This document shows positions 20,603 to 28,032 of a DNA stretch of 64,000 nucleotides, one piece after another. The notes under the pieces were generated by a model. That model saw nothing but the letters and a program-made list of their open reading frames with translations, was not told the origin of the DNA and did not search any database. Made by a program: the position numbers and the translations under genes. The stretch comes from Clostridia bacterium. GTDB lineage: Bacteria; Bacillota; Clostridia; Christensenellales; Pumilibacteraceae. Position 1 is the stretch's first letter, and each line of letters opens with the position of its first letter. The stretch covers positions 1-64,000 of the forward strand of contig JAAWAB010000015.1 in assembly GCA_022791915.1 (NCBI GenBank). The letters are read 5' to 3'.

Positions 20603-21943
20603 ATGAAAGAGTGGGAACCGTATCGTTTTGCGTGCCCCGATTGCGGAGAACGGTTGCGGCGCGACAAAGAAAAATGGTTTATTTGTCCGCGTTGCAAGCG
20701 GATATACGAAGTAGGCACAAATGCGCAACTTGCGGCGGAAGCCAAAATCTTTTCGCATGCGTTCCGCAAAATTGCGATGAACGTTTATGCGCATTCCCTG
20801 CGTAAAATAGCGGTGCCGCAAAAGATTGCGGCGCGTGATTGTTCCGTAGCTTTGCTTTCCCGAGCAAACGGGGAACGGACCGCAAACGGTTTCCGCAGTC
20901 GCTTGTGTGTGGAAAAGGATAGCGCGGCGTGGCAAGAAAAAAACGCCGCATGCGAAGCATACGGACGCTTGCGGGCGTTTGACAGTGCGGTAGACGTACG
21001 AAAACAGAGCGGGTTATCCGACCGTTATGCGGTATATGCCGACGCATATACCGAGAACTGTTCGATACGTGCCGTAACCGAATCGGCGGACGTATACTAT
21101 GCCAAAGGGACAGCCTTATACGAAGAAAAACAGTATGCCGCGGCGGTGGCGCAATTCCGCTCGGCGGCTACGGTGGAACACGTGGGCGCGCAATATATGA
21201 TGGGGGTATGTTCCGAAAAAGGACGGGGCGTCATGCAAAATTATCCCGAGGCGGTACGGTGGTATAATCTTGCCGCCGAGCAAGGAAACCCCGACGCACA
21301 GAGAAGATTGGGGGTGTGTTACGAAGAAGGGCGCGGCGTGGCACGCGATGCCCGAAAAGCTACGGAATGGTATCGTAAGGCTGCCGAACGGGGCGACCCC
21401 GACGCGCAATGTTTATTGGGCGTATGCTATCAGGCGGGACGCGGCGTTCCGTGCGACAACGACGTTGCGTTATCCTGGGTGCGCAAGTCCGCGGCAAAAG
21501 ACTGCCTTTCGGGGCAGACGTGTTTGGGCATTTTTTACGAGCGCGGCGTGGGTGTGGCGCAAGACGATAACGAGGCAATGCGCTGGTACAGTCGTGCCGC
21601 CGACCGAGGCAGTGCGGACGCTCGCCGCAGACTAACCGCCTTGCAAGCAAAAACGATGCGCAATACGCGCAGAACCGACGGCAGTAGAGCGGTAAGCAAA
21701 CCGTATGCCGCTACAACGCAATCGGGGCGCACGTCGTTGCAACCGCAAAAGAAAAGCGATATCAACTGGGTAGTGTTTATCTTGCTGTTGTTTTTCTTTC
21801 CGATAGGCGCGCTCATCTATGCGCTTGTGGCAGGCTCGCCGCGCACGCGTTCGTGTATATGGATAGTGCTCGGTATTCTTATACTGTTTGTTATCGTGCT
21901 TGTTGTTACCGTTGTTTCCTGTTCGGCGTCTGCAATTCAATGA
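20603..21943 (+). CDS. Zinc-ribbon, Sel1-repeat membrane protein
   Basis: A 446-residue protein. The N-terminal zinc ribbon has CPDC and CPRC pairs (residues about 11-34). After a low-complexity middle, Sel1-like repeats (AxxWYxxAAxxGxxxAQxxLGxCYxxGxG pattern, about 36 residues each) run through about 165-350. Two hydrophobic segments close to the C terminus (about 390-412 and 420-442) anchor it. Sel1 repeats usually mediate protein contacts, so a scaffold role is inferred. SD AAGGAG precedes the ATG. It converges on the XRE gene with only 15 bp between stops. Confidence 0.8.
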   Translation: MKEWEPYRFACPDCGERLRRDKEKWFICPRCKRIYEVGTNAQLAAEAKIFSHAFRKIAMNVYAHSLRKIAVPQKIAARDCSVALLSRANGERTANGFRSRLCVEKDSAAWQEKNAACEAYGRLRAFDSAVDVRKQSGLSDRYAVYADAYTENCSIRAVTESADVYYAKGTALYEEKQYAAAVAQFRSAATVEHVGAQYMMGVCSEKGRGVMQNYPEAVRWYNLAAEQGNPDAQRRLGVCYEEGRGVARDARKATEWYRKAAERGDPDAQCLLGVCYQAGRGVPCDNDVALSWVRKSAAKDCLSGQTCLGIFYERGVGVAQDDNEAMRWYSRAADRGSADARRRLTALQAKTMRNTRRTDGSRAVSKPYAATTQSGRTSLQPQKKSDINWVVFILLLFFFPIGALIYALVAGSPRTRSCIWIVLGILILFVIVLVVTVVSCSASAIQ

Positions 21944-21960
21944 AACGGCAAGTGCCGTTT
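21943..21960. terminator. Short shared hairpin between convergent genes
   Basis: AAACGGCA-AG-TGCCGTTT overlaps or touches the stops of both convergent genes. It lacks a full U-tract on either side, so termination strength is uncertain. Confidence 0.5.
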
Positions 21961-22168
21961 ACTGACGTCCGACAAGATAATCGATTGTAACGCCGAAATA
22001 GTCGGCGAGCACATCCAACGAGTGTAAAGAGGGAACGCGCTTTTCAAGTAACCAGTAAGATATCACTTGGTTGGACAATCCCGTAACTTCTTCCAGTTTG
22101 CGGCGGGACAAGTTTTTTTCTTCCATCAGCTTTTTAAGCCGTTCGCAAAAGCGTACTTTGTGTTCCAT
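21959..22168 (-). CDS. XRE-family helix-turn-helix regulator
   Basis: A 69-residue DNA-binding protein consisting of a single HTH_3 domain (LSRRKLEEVTGLSNQVIS, recognition helix about residues 22-38, then VPSLHSLDVLADYFGV). The ATG at 22168 follows AAGGAGT at good spacing; an upstream in-frame extension lacks an SD and is unlikely. It lies 52 bp downstream of the DUF3810 gene on the same strand and is probably co-transcribed with it. The target is unknown. Confidence 0.88.
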   Translation of the reverse strand: MEHKVRFCERLKKLMEEKNLSRRKLEEVTGLSNQVISYWLLEKRVPSLHSLDVLADYFGVTIDYLVGRQ

Positions 22169-22220
22169 ATGGATAGTAACTCCTTTTTTCGTATGATTTT
22201 CGTAAGTGAAAACAAAAATA

Positions 22221-23441
22221 CTATGTTGTGGCGGCGTGTGCCCGTTCTTCGTATACGGCGAAAAACATTTTTTGCACACTCGAATACGTTACCGCATATA
22301 TAATCTCGCCGGTATCGGGATGTGTTTCTCCCGTATCGGTAATACTGCCGTCGGTTACTTTGTCCGAATAACTGCCGTTGCCGTTTTGGGCGCCGTTGCT
22401 TTTGAGAAAGACGTCGTTCATAAAATCGCCCACTTTTTCAAAGACGCGGTTGAGTAGTCCCGCCAACCCCGGCTGTTTGGATTTTTCCGTCCAGAAAGCG
22501 CTTGCATTTGCAAGTTCTTTGCCGATTAACGGACTCATGTTGCGGCGGATTTCCAGATAGTCCGCTTTGTTGCTTGTGCCTGCATTTACGGCGGGCAACA
22601 GCGCGTGAAACACGGCAAAGTAGCCGCAGTAGCGCAGATAGTCGTCCGACGAAGAGAGTAGCAGATAGTACGAAACGAAGTTGGCTTCTCCTTCCCGCAT
22701 AACGCCTTTTGTGTGCGCCATTTCGTGCGCCATGGTTTGCGCAAGGTCGCTCGACGGAATATTGCGGTTTACGGTGGGCTCGCCGAGCGGCACGAACGTG
22801 ATTCCCGAAATATTGTTGAGCGTTAAAAACCAGCTGTTGTAAATTTGCGTGGCGGGCGGTGTGTAGGCATAGTAATAGTTGCCGCCCAATCGCCGAAATT
22901 CGTTTTGCAATTTGTTGCTCAATTCACGCGGCGAGTAAGGGGAAATCACGTTGCCCGCTTCGTCGCGGTCGAACGATTGGGCGAGCCGGTTGTAGTCGTC
23001 GGCAAAATCGCGCACCATGGCGGTTACCTGGTCGGCGGTATATTCTTTTTCGCTCTGCGGTACGGGCGCGGCGGGGCGATAGTAAGAAAAGCCGACGAGC
23101 AACGTATAGAGATTAAAAGCCGACAGAATGCAGATAACCGTGGTTGCCACGCCTTTGAGCACGGCGGCGCCGCGTTTTTGGGTGAGCGCCACAATCATGA
23201 GCATCAATAGATGTACGGCAACCACTATCAGCGTAACGACGCATATTTCAAAGACCGAAAAGGGAAAAATAGAATTGATATGCCCGACCACGTAAATCCA
23301 CGGACGGGAAACAAAGCGGCAGACAAATTCCGAAAAGGCGGGCGAGAGTGTACGAATCCATAGGAGAAAGAACAGCAAACCCGTAAGACCCGCCGCGACG
23401 CAAGCCAAAACGATAAGATGTTTTTTCTTTCTCGCTTCCAT
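22221..23441 (-). CDS. DUF3810-type membrane metalloprotease-like protein
   Basis: A 406-residue membrane protein with three N-terminal helices (about 8-28, 62-88, 97-118) and a large extracytoplasmic part. HEMAH (H239-H243) followed by EGEANF (E252) fits a gluzincin zinc site, as in the DUF3810 family. A low-complexity tail rich in Asn, Gly and Ser runs through about 365-385. The substrate is unknown. The ATG at 23441 lies 6 nt after a TATAAT, so the message is probably leaderless. Confidence 0.82.
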   Translation of the reverse strand: MEARKKKHLIVLACVAAGLTGLLFFLLWIRTLSPAFSEFVCRFVSRPWIYVVGHINSIFPFSVFEICVVTLIVVAVHLLMLMIVALTQKRGAAVLKGVATTVICILSAFNLYTLLVGFSYYRPAAPVPQSEKEYTADQVTAMVRDFADDYNRLAQSFDRDEAGNVISPYSPRELSNKLQNEFRRLGGNYYYAYTPPATQIYNSWFLTLNNISGITFVPLGEPTVNRNIPSSDLAQTMAHEMAHTKGVMREGEANFVSYYLLLSSSDDYLRYCGYFAVFHALLPAVNAGTSNKADYLEIRRNMSPLIGKELANASAFWTEKSKQPGLAGLLNRVFEKVGDFMNDVFLKSNGAQNGNGSYSDKVTDGSITDTGETHPDTGEIIYAVTYSSVQKMFFAVYEERAHAATT

Positions 23442-23447
23442 ATCGCT

Positions 23448-23476
23448 ATTATAGCGTATTCGGCGGGGGTTGTAAA
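23448..23476 (-). promoter_or_regulatory. DUF3810 gene promoter, leaderless type
   Basis: Minus strand: TTTACA (23476-23471), 17-bp spacer, TATAAT (23453-23448), then 6 nt to the ATG. The predicted start is the A of the ATG. Confidence 0.7.
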
Positions 23477-23516
23477 GGGGTATCATGAAAATAATATGAA
23501 AAATACGTCGATTGTA

Positions 23517-23545
23517 TTGCCAAGTCGGATAAAAAGTGTTAGAAT
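23517..23545 (+). promoter_or_regulatory. Promoter of the PlsC-like gene
   Basis: TTGCCA (23517-23522), 17-bp spacer, TAGAAT (23540-23545). Confidence 0.55.
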
Positions 23546-23597
23546 AAGTCTATATGCGCAAAATGAGCGTACCGACAGACCACCATGCAGAGGAAAT

Positions 23598-24353
23598 ATG
23601 AGAAAAACGACGGACGGGCAGTTGCAGCAAACGCCCAAGCAAGAAGAATACGTGTGTAAGTTGCGCAGTAAACAGAGCAAAATCGATTACACGACGTATA
23701 AATTCTACAACAAGGGAAAACGATTCCGTTTTCTTAAATTTTTGCACCGCAGCGTGTCGAACGTATTTTTGCGCGCTTATCTGAAAGCGGTGCACCGCGT
23801 AAAAGTAATCGGCAAAGAAAACGTTGCGGGATTGCGCGGCAAGGGCGCGGTGATTGTGTCTAACCACATTCATCCGCTCGATATTCAGATGATAGATACG
23901 TTTGTGTTCGGCATGCGCTCCGTGCATTGGCTTACGTTGCAACGCAATATGGATTTGAGTGTACATGCGCTTATACGAAACAGCGGCGGCGTGCCTATTC
24001 CCGAAGACCATGAGGCGAAAAAACGCTGTCTGCAAGAGATGAACGACGTTCTGCGCGACGGGGGATTGTTGCACATCTGTCCCGAAGGCAGTTTGGTGGA
24101 ATTGTGCGACGATATCCGTCCGTTCAAAGACGGCGCGTTCCGTTTTGCGTTTTACAACCGCGTTCCGCTTGTGCCCGTAACGTTGCGTTTTGCCGAGTGC
24201 AACGCGCGCGGTAAAAAATATCGGCACCCGCATTTTGTAATAGACGTTGCCGAACCGATTTATCCCGTTGTTCCGCAAGATAAAATCAAGGAGAAAGCGG
24301 AACGTATCATGAAAAACAGGTGTAATAAAACGGTGAAGAATTACACGCCGTAA
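23598..24353 (+). CDS. PlsC-like 1-acyl-glycerol-phosphate acyltransferase
   Basis: A 251-residue membrane-associated acyltransferase of phospholipid synthesis. The HX4D motif is NHIHPLD (H90, D95) and the substrate motif is CPEGSL, a variant of the usual PEGTR. The Lys/Arg-rich N terminus may aid membrane binding. The ATG follows GAGGA with short spacing. A longer in-frame start (23418) lies inside the opposite gene and its promoter and was not chosen. It diverges from the DUF3810 gene. Confidence 0.85.
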   Translation: MRKTTDGQLQQTPKQEEYVCKLRSKQSKIDYTTYKFYNKGKRFRFLKFLHRSVSNVFLRAYLKAVHRVKVIGKENVAGLRGKGAVIVSNHIHPLDIQMIDTFVFGMRSVHWLTLQRNMDLSVHALIRNSGGVPIPEDHEAKKRCLQEMNDVLRDGGLLHICPEGSLVELCDDIRPFKDGAFRFAFYNRVPLVPVTLRFAECNARGKKYRHPHFVIDVAEPIYPVVPQDKIKEKAERIMKNRCNKTVKNYTP

Positions 24354-24374
24354 ATCGGTATATATTCTACTTGC

Positions 24375-24404
24375 TTGACGCCTTGCATACTTCGGTGGTA
24401 TACT
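24375..24404 (+). promoter_or_regulatory. Promoter of the ECF sigma operon
   Basis: TTGACG (24375-24380), 18-bp spacer, TATACT (24399-24404), before SD GGGGAG and the GTG start. I saw no ECF-type autoregulatory promoter. Confidence 0.7.
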
Positions 24405-24429
24405 GATTGTATACAAATGGGGAGTAACG

Positions 24430-24984
24430 GTGGAAGAAGTCGAGCGCAAACGAATCAATAAGCTCATTCGGCAGATTGCGTCGGGCAACGACGCGGCGCT
24501 TACCGAGCTGTATACTGCCATCGGCGGGCGAATGCTGTCGGTGGCGCTTTCGATTGTGGGCGACCGTCCTTGTGCCGAAGACGTTTTGCAGGACGCCTTT
24601 CTTGCCATTGTAAAGAATGCGGAAAAATTCCGTTTTTATCAGAACGGTTACGGGTGGGCTTGCACCATTGTGCGCAACACTGCCATCAATTATATGAAAG
24701 CACGCCACCGCCGTAGATGCGATAACATCGACGACATGGTTTTCTTGTGCGACGGAGGGTCGCTCGAAGAAGAATCCGCTACGCGCGTTACGGTGCGAGA
24801 GGCGGTTAAAAAGCTGGACGCGAAAGAGCGTGCGGCTGTTTACTATAAGTACTATGAAGATTTGACTTTGCGCGAAATTGCCGACCGTTTGGGGATTTCC
24901 AAATCGCAGGCAGACAGATTGGTGCGGTCGGGAGAAGAAAATCTGCGTGTGCGGATTGCGTCTCCGCCCCGAGAGAGCGGGTAG
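24430..24984 (+). CDS. ECF-type sigma-70 family RNA polymerase sigma factor
   Basis: A 184-residue transcription factor. Region 2 contains AEDVLQDAFLAIV and WACTIVRNTAINY; region 4 contains LREIADRLGISKSQADRLV as the -35-binding helix-turn-helix. There is no region 1 or 3. Start is GTG after GGGGAG. The next gene encodes a single-helix membrane protein in the position expected for an anti-sigma factor, so control by membrane sequestration is inferred. Confidence 0.92.
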   Translation: MEEVERKRINKLIRQIASGNDAALTELYTAIGGRMLSVALSIVGDRPCAEDVLQDAFLAIVKNAEKFRFYQNGYGWACTIVRNTAINYMKARHRRRCDNIDDMVFLCDGGSLEEESATRVTVREAVKKLDAKERAAVYYKYYEDLTLREIADRLGISKSQADRLVRSGEENLRVRIASPPRESG

Positions 24985-25064
24985 TGCCAAAATAAAACGG
25001 AAAAAATCGCTAAAAGAAGGGACAAAACCGCTCGCAAAATTGTTATATAGGTAAAGGAGAAATT

Positions 25065-25802
25065 TTGCAGAACAAAGACCCGAAAATCGAATACGAATTG
25101 AAATCGCTGTCGGACAGAGCGTTGCCCGATGCCGATAAGATTCTTTCCAAAGCACGCGCCGAAATGCGCCGCGAAAAACCCGCGAAAAAACGTGTATTTA
25201 CGGCGGGGCGGTTTTTTGTTGCCGCGGCGGCGGTAGCGGCGGTGATTCTGGCGATTGTTTTGGGAAGCGGAATTGCGGGATTGTTCTTGCCGAATAAGAC
25301 ACAGCCCGGTGGTGCGCCTTCGGGTATAACGTATGCCGCAACCGATTTGTATGCGCGCCCCGTAGACTATTCCGATGCCGAACGATTGTTTGTCGAAACG
25401 TACGGCGCCGACGCGGTGTTCCCCGTGCCCGTGCCCGACGGTGAAACCGAAGAAGGGAATCCCGCGGTGGCAAGTCTGCGGTTGTATGTGTGTAAGAATA
25501 CGCGTATCGACCGCGACGTGGCAATCATTGCCCGTCTGCGCTTTTCGGGCGGAGAATACGGAAACGACGAACTTACGATGTATTTCGAGCTGACGAACGA
25601 CACGCTCGAAGAAAACGGATTCTATTTGCGGTTGCCTTCTTCGGAATACGGTGTGGCGCTCAAAGAGAGTTACGAGGACGGCGAATACGTTACGTATGCG
25701 TATATAGAAAACAAATACAGATGTATGTTGTCGGTTATGAACGGTAACGAGTACCGCACCGAATACTATTTGCGTACATTGTTCGGAATTACGGCGGATT
25801 GA
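25065..25802 (+). CDS. Single-pass membrane protein, putative anti-sigma factor
   Basis: A 245-residue protein starting at TTG after a strong AAAGGAG. A charged cytoplasmic segment of about 45 residues is followed by one helix (about 47-70, VAAAAVAAVILAIVL) and an outer domain of about 170 residues. The layout and its place right after the ECF sigma gene suggest an anti-sigma factor. No zinc anti-sigma HxxxCxxC motif is present, so the assignment rests on context. It could instead be a membrane protein that the sigma factor controls. Confidence 0.6.
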   Translation: MQNKDPKIEYELKSLSDRALPDADKILSKARAEMRREKPAKKRVFTAGRFFVAAAAVAAVILAIVLGSGIAGLFLPNKTQPGGAPSGITYAATDLYARPVDYSDAERLFVETYGADAVFPVPVPDGETEEGNPAVASLRLYVCKNTRIDRDVAIIARLRFSGGEYGNDELTMYFELTNDTLEENGFYLRLPSSEYGVALKESYEDGEYVTYAYIENKYRCMLSVMNGNEYRTEYYLRTLFGITAD

Positions 25803-25821
25803 GCGATAATCGGGAGGACGT

Positions 25822-27276
25822 ATGGCAAGAAAAATAAAACGGTTTGCGATAACGGCGATTGCGTTTGTTTGGGCATGTCTTTTTTTGGCTGCTTGCGGTA
25901 TGGCGGACGGCTCGTATGACGGGAACGAATCCCCTGCGGATATACCCGAGTTTGTTGGTGCGGGCGATACGTTTTCGGAAATCGAAGAACGCGATTTCGT
26001 ATCGGCGACGGAATCGCCGCAATCGGCGTTTGCGGTATCCACATTCAGTTCGTCGTACACATACATGCGCCGCGCCGTAGAAGAAGGGCGCTTACCTGCG
26101 GCAAATTCGGTGCGTATAGAAGAATATATCAACTATTTCGATTACGACGTGGCGCCACCCGAAGAAGGGGACTTTTCGTATGCGTCCAATGTGTTCGATT
26201 GCCCGTGGAACGGCGCGCACAAATTGATGCGTGTTACGTTCCGCGCCCGCGACGTTGTGCGGGAGAGCGCGGCAAACAACCTTGTATTTTTGGCAGACGT
26301 TTCGGCGTCTATGTACGGTGCCGACCGAATCGGGTTGTTGCAAAAAGCGGTTTCGGTTATAACGGACGGTTTGGGAGAAAACGACGTGGTGTCGCTTGTT
26401 ACTTATGCGGGCGAGAGCAAAACGGTGTTCGAGGGAAAAACAGCTGCCGACCGAACGGATATTTTGCAAGAGATAAACGCATTGACGGTGGGCGGCAAGA
26501 CGGCGGGGCAGAACGCGATTTCGCGTGCCTATGCGGTGGCGCGTCGGTATTTTATACCGGGCGGAAATAACCGCATTATACTGTTTACCGACGGCGATTT
26601 TAACGTGGGCGCTACCGATACCGACGCACTGCGCGCGTTGGTGGAACAGAACGCCCAAAGCGGTATTATGCTCTCGTGTGCAGGTGTGGGCTACGGCAAC
26701 TATAAAGATAAAACGCTGGAAGCGATTGCCACGGCGGGAAACGGAGAGGCGTACTATTTCGACGGCGAAAGCGAGGTGCGCAGAGTGTTCGGCGAAAAGC
26801 TGACGGGTACTTTGTTTACCGTTGCGCGCGACGGCAAAGCGCAGATTTCGTTTGATTCGTCGCAGGTTCAACAATACCGTCTGCTCGGTTATGATAATCG
26901 TATGCTGACGGGAATTCAATTTGAAGACCCCGCGACCGATGCGGGTGAAATCGGCTCGGGCAAACAGATTACGGCGCTCTATGAGATTGTGCCTGCGGTA
27001 TCGTATGAAGAAAACATGCCTGTGGCGCGGGCGGAACTTCGCTACAAGTCGGCGCAAAGCAACGCCGCCTGCGCGGTGGACGTTCTGATATCGGCGGCAC
27101 AGGAAAGCGATGACGACGCGTTTATTGCCTGTGTTGCCGAATACGGATTGTTGTTGCGCCGCTCCCGTTATGCGCAGGGCGCAAGTTTCGGCTCTTTGCG
27201 TGTGCGGTTGAACGCAATGCAATTATCGGATTCTTACAAGCAAGAATTCCGTGGGCTTGTCAATCTTGCGGCTTAA
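25822..27276 (+). CDS. YfbK-type von Willebrand factor A lipoprotein
   Basis: A 484-residue surface lipoprotein with lipobox cysteine C26 (LAAC). The N-terminal block (FSSSYTYMRRAV, RIEEYINYFDY) matches the YfbK family. The VWA domain begins near residue 150, with the metal site D159-x-S161-x-S163 and FTDGDFNVG. The C-terminal part (YGLLLRRSRYAQ) fits DUF3520. Such proteins probably bind protein partners through a metal ion, and the function is unsettled. SD GGGAGG. It follows the putative anti-sigma gene by 19 bp. Confidence 0.9.
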   Translation: MARKIKRFAITAIAFVWACLFLAACGMADGSYDGNESPADIPEFVGAGDTFSEIEERDFVSATESPQSAFAVSTFSSSYTYMRRAVEEGRLPAANSVRIEEYINYFDYDVAPPEEGDFSYASNVFDCPWNGAHKLMRVTFRARDVVRESAANNLVFLADVSASMYGADRIGLLQKAVSVITDGLGENDVVSLVTYAGESKTVFEGKTAADRTDILQEINALTVGGKTAGQNAISRAYAVARRYFIPGGNNRIILFTDGDFNVGATDTDALRALVEQNAQSGIMLSCAGVGYGNYKDKTLEAIATAGNGEAYYFDGESEVRRVFGEKLTGTLFTVARDGKAQISFDSSQVQQYRLLGYDNRMLTGIQFEDPATDAGEIGSGKQITALYEIVPAVSYEENMPVARAELRYKSAQSNAACAVDVLISAAQESDDDAFIACVAEYGLLLRRSRYAQGASFGSLRVRLNAMQLSDSYKQEFRGLVNLAA

Positions 27277-27295
27277 ATAAAAAGGAGAAAGGCGT

Positions 27296-28003
27296 ATGAC
27301 TATATTGATTTTGGGAGCGCTCGAAGAAGAAGTGCAAGGAATCCGCTCCGCAATGGAAAACGTGACCGAAGAAAAAGTGGGTGCGTTTGTCGTGTGGCGC
27401 GGCAAACTGAATAAAAAGTCGCTTTTGTTGTGTCGGTGCGGTATCGGCAAAGTGAATGCGTCGGCGGCTGCGTCGGCAATTCTTACATGCAATCCCGACG
27501 TGGCGGGCGTTATCAACACGGGTGTTGCGGGCGGCGTGGGCAAAGGATTGCGGCGCGGCGACGTGGTGTTGGGAACAAAGACGGTGCAACACGACGTGGA
27601 CTCCACGCCCGACGGATTGCGCAAAGGACAGATAGACGGATTCGAGAGCGAGTTTTTCGACGCCGACCCCGCGCTTTCGGCACAACTTATCCGGGCGCTT
27701 ACAAGAGAAGGAATCCCTTATCGGGAAGGGGTGATTGCCAGCGGCGACCAGTTTATTGCCAGCGACGAAAAGGCAAACGCCATTGCCTGCGAATTCGGCG
27801 CGCTTGCGTGCGAAATGGAAAGCGCCGCCATTGCGCAGGTGTGCGCTTTGTACAAAGTGCCGTTTGTTGCGTTGCGCGCCATATCGGATAACGGCGGCGA
27901 TAACGCCATAGGCAGCTTTTACGAGTTTTTACATACGGCGGCGGAAAAAAACGTGCGGGCAATCAAGCGCTTTACGTCTGACATAGAAACGGTAATCGGG
28001 TGA
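27296..28003 (+). CDS. mtnN: 5'-methylthioadenosine/S-adenosylhomocysteine nucleosidase
   Basis: Hydrolyses MTA and SAH to adenine and a thioribose, for methionine salvage and relief of methyltransferase inhibition. It has 235 residues. The N terminus ILGALEEEV holds the catalytic Glu; TGVAGG, CEMESAAIA and RAISDNGGD (catalytic Asp) are the family signatures. SD AAGGAGAAAG. It lies 19 bp after the VWA gene, and its last codons are part of a 21-bp tandem duplication. Confidence 0.95.
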   Translation: MTILILGALEEEVQGIRSAMENVTEEKVGAFVVWRGKLNKKSLLLCRCGIGKVNASAAASAILTCNPDVAGVINTGVAGGVGKGLRRGDVVLGTKTVQHDVDSTPDGLRKGQIDGFESEFFDADPALSAQLIRALTREGIPYREGVIASGDQFIASDEKANAIACEFGALACEMESAAIAQVCALYKVPFVALRAISDNGGDNAIGSFYEFLHTAAEKNVRAIKRFTSDIETVIG

Positions 28004-28028
28004 AACGAAACGGTAATCGGGTGAAACG
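27987..28028 (+). repeat. 21-bp tandem duplication across the mtnN stop
   Basis: Two exact 21-bp units (27987-28007 and 28008-28028) span the end of mtnN and the region before the next gene's start. The second unit supplies a weak SD-like GGGTG. Confidence 0.95.
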
Positions 28029-28032
28029 TTAT

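Noticed and set aside
23418..23597. Upstream in-frame extension of the PlsC-like gene
   Set aside because: It overlaps the start and promoter of the divergent DUF3810 gene and the PlsC promoter; the ATG at 23598 has its own GAGGA.
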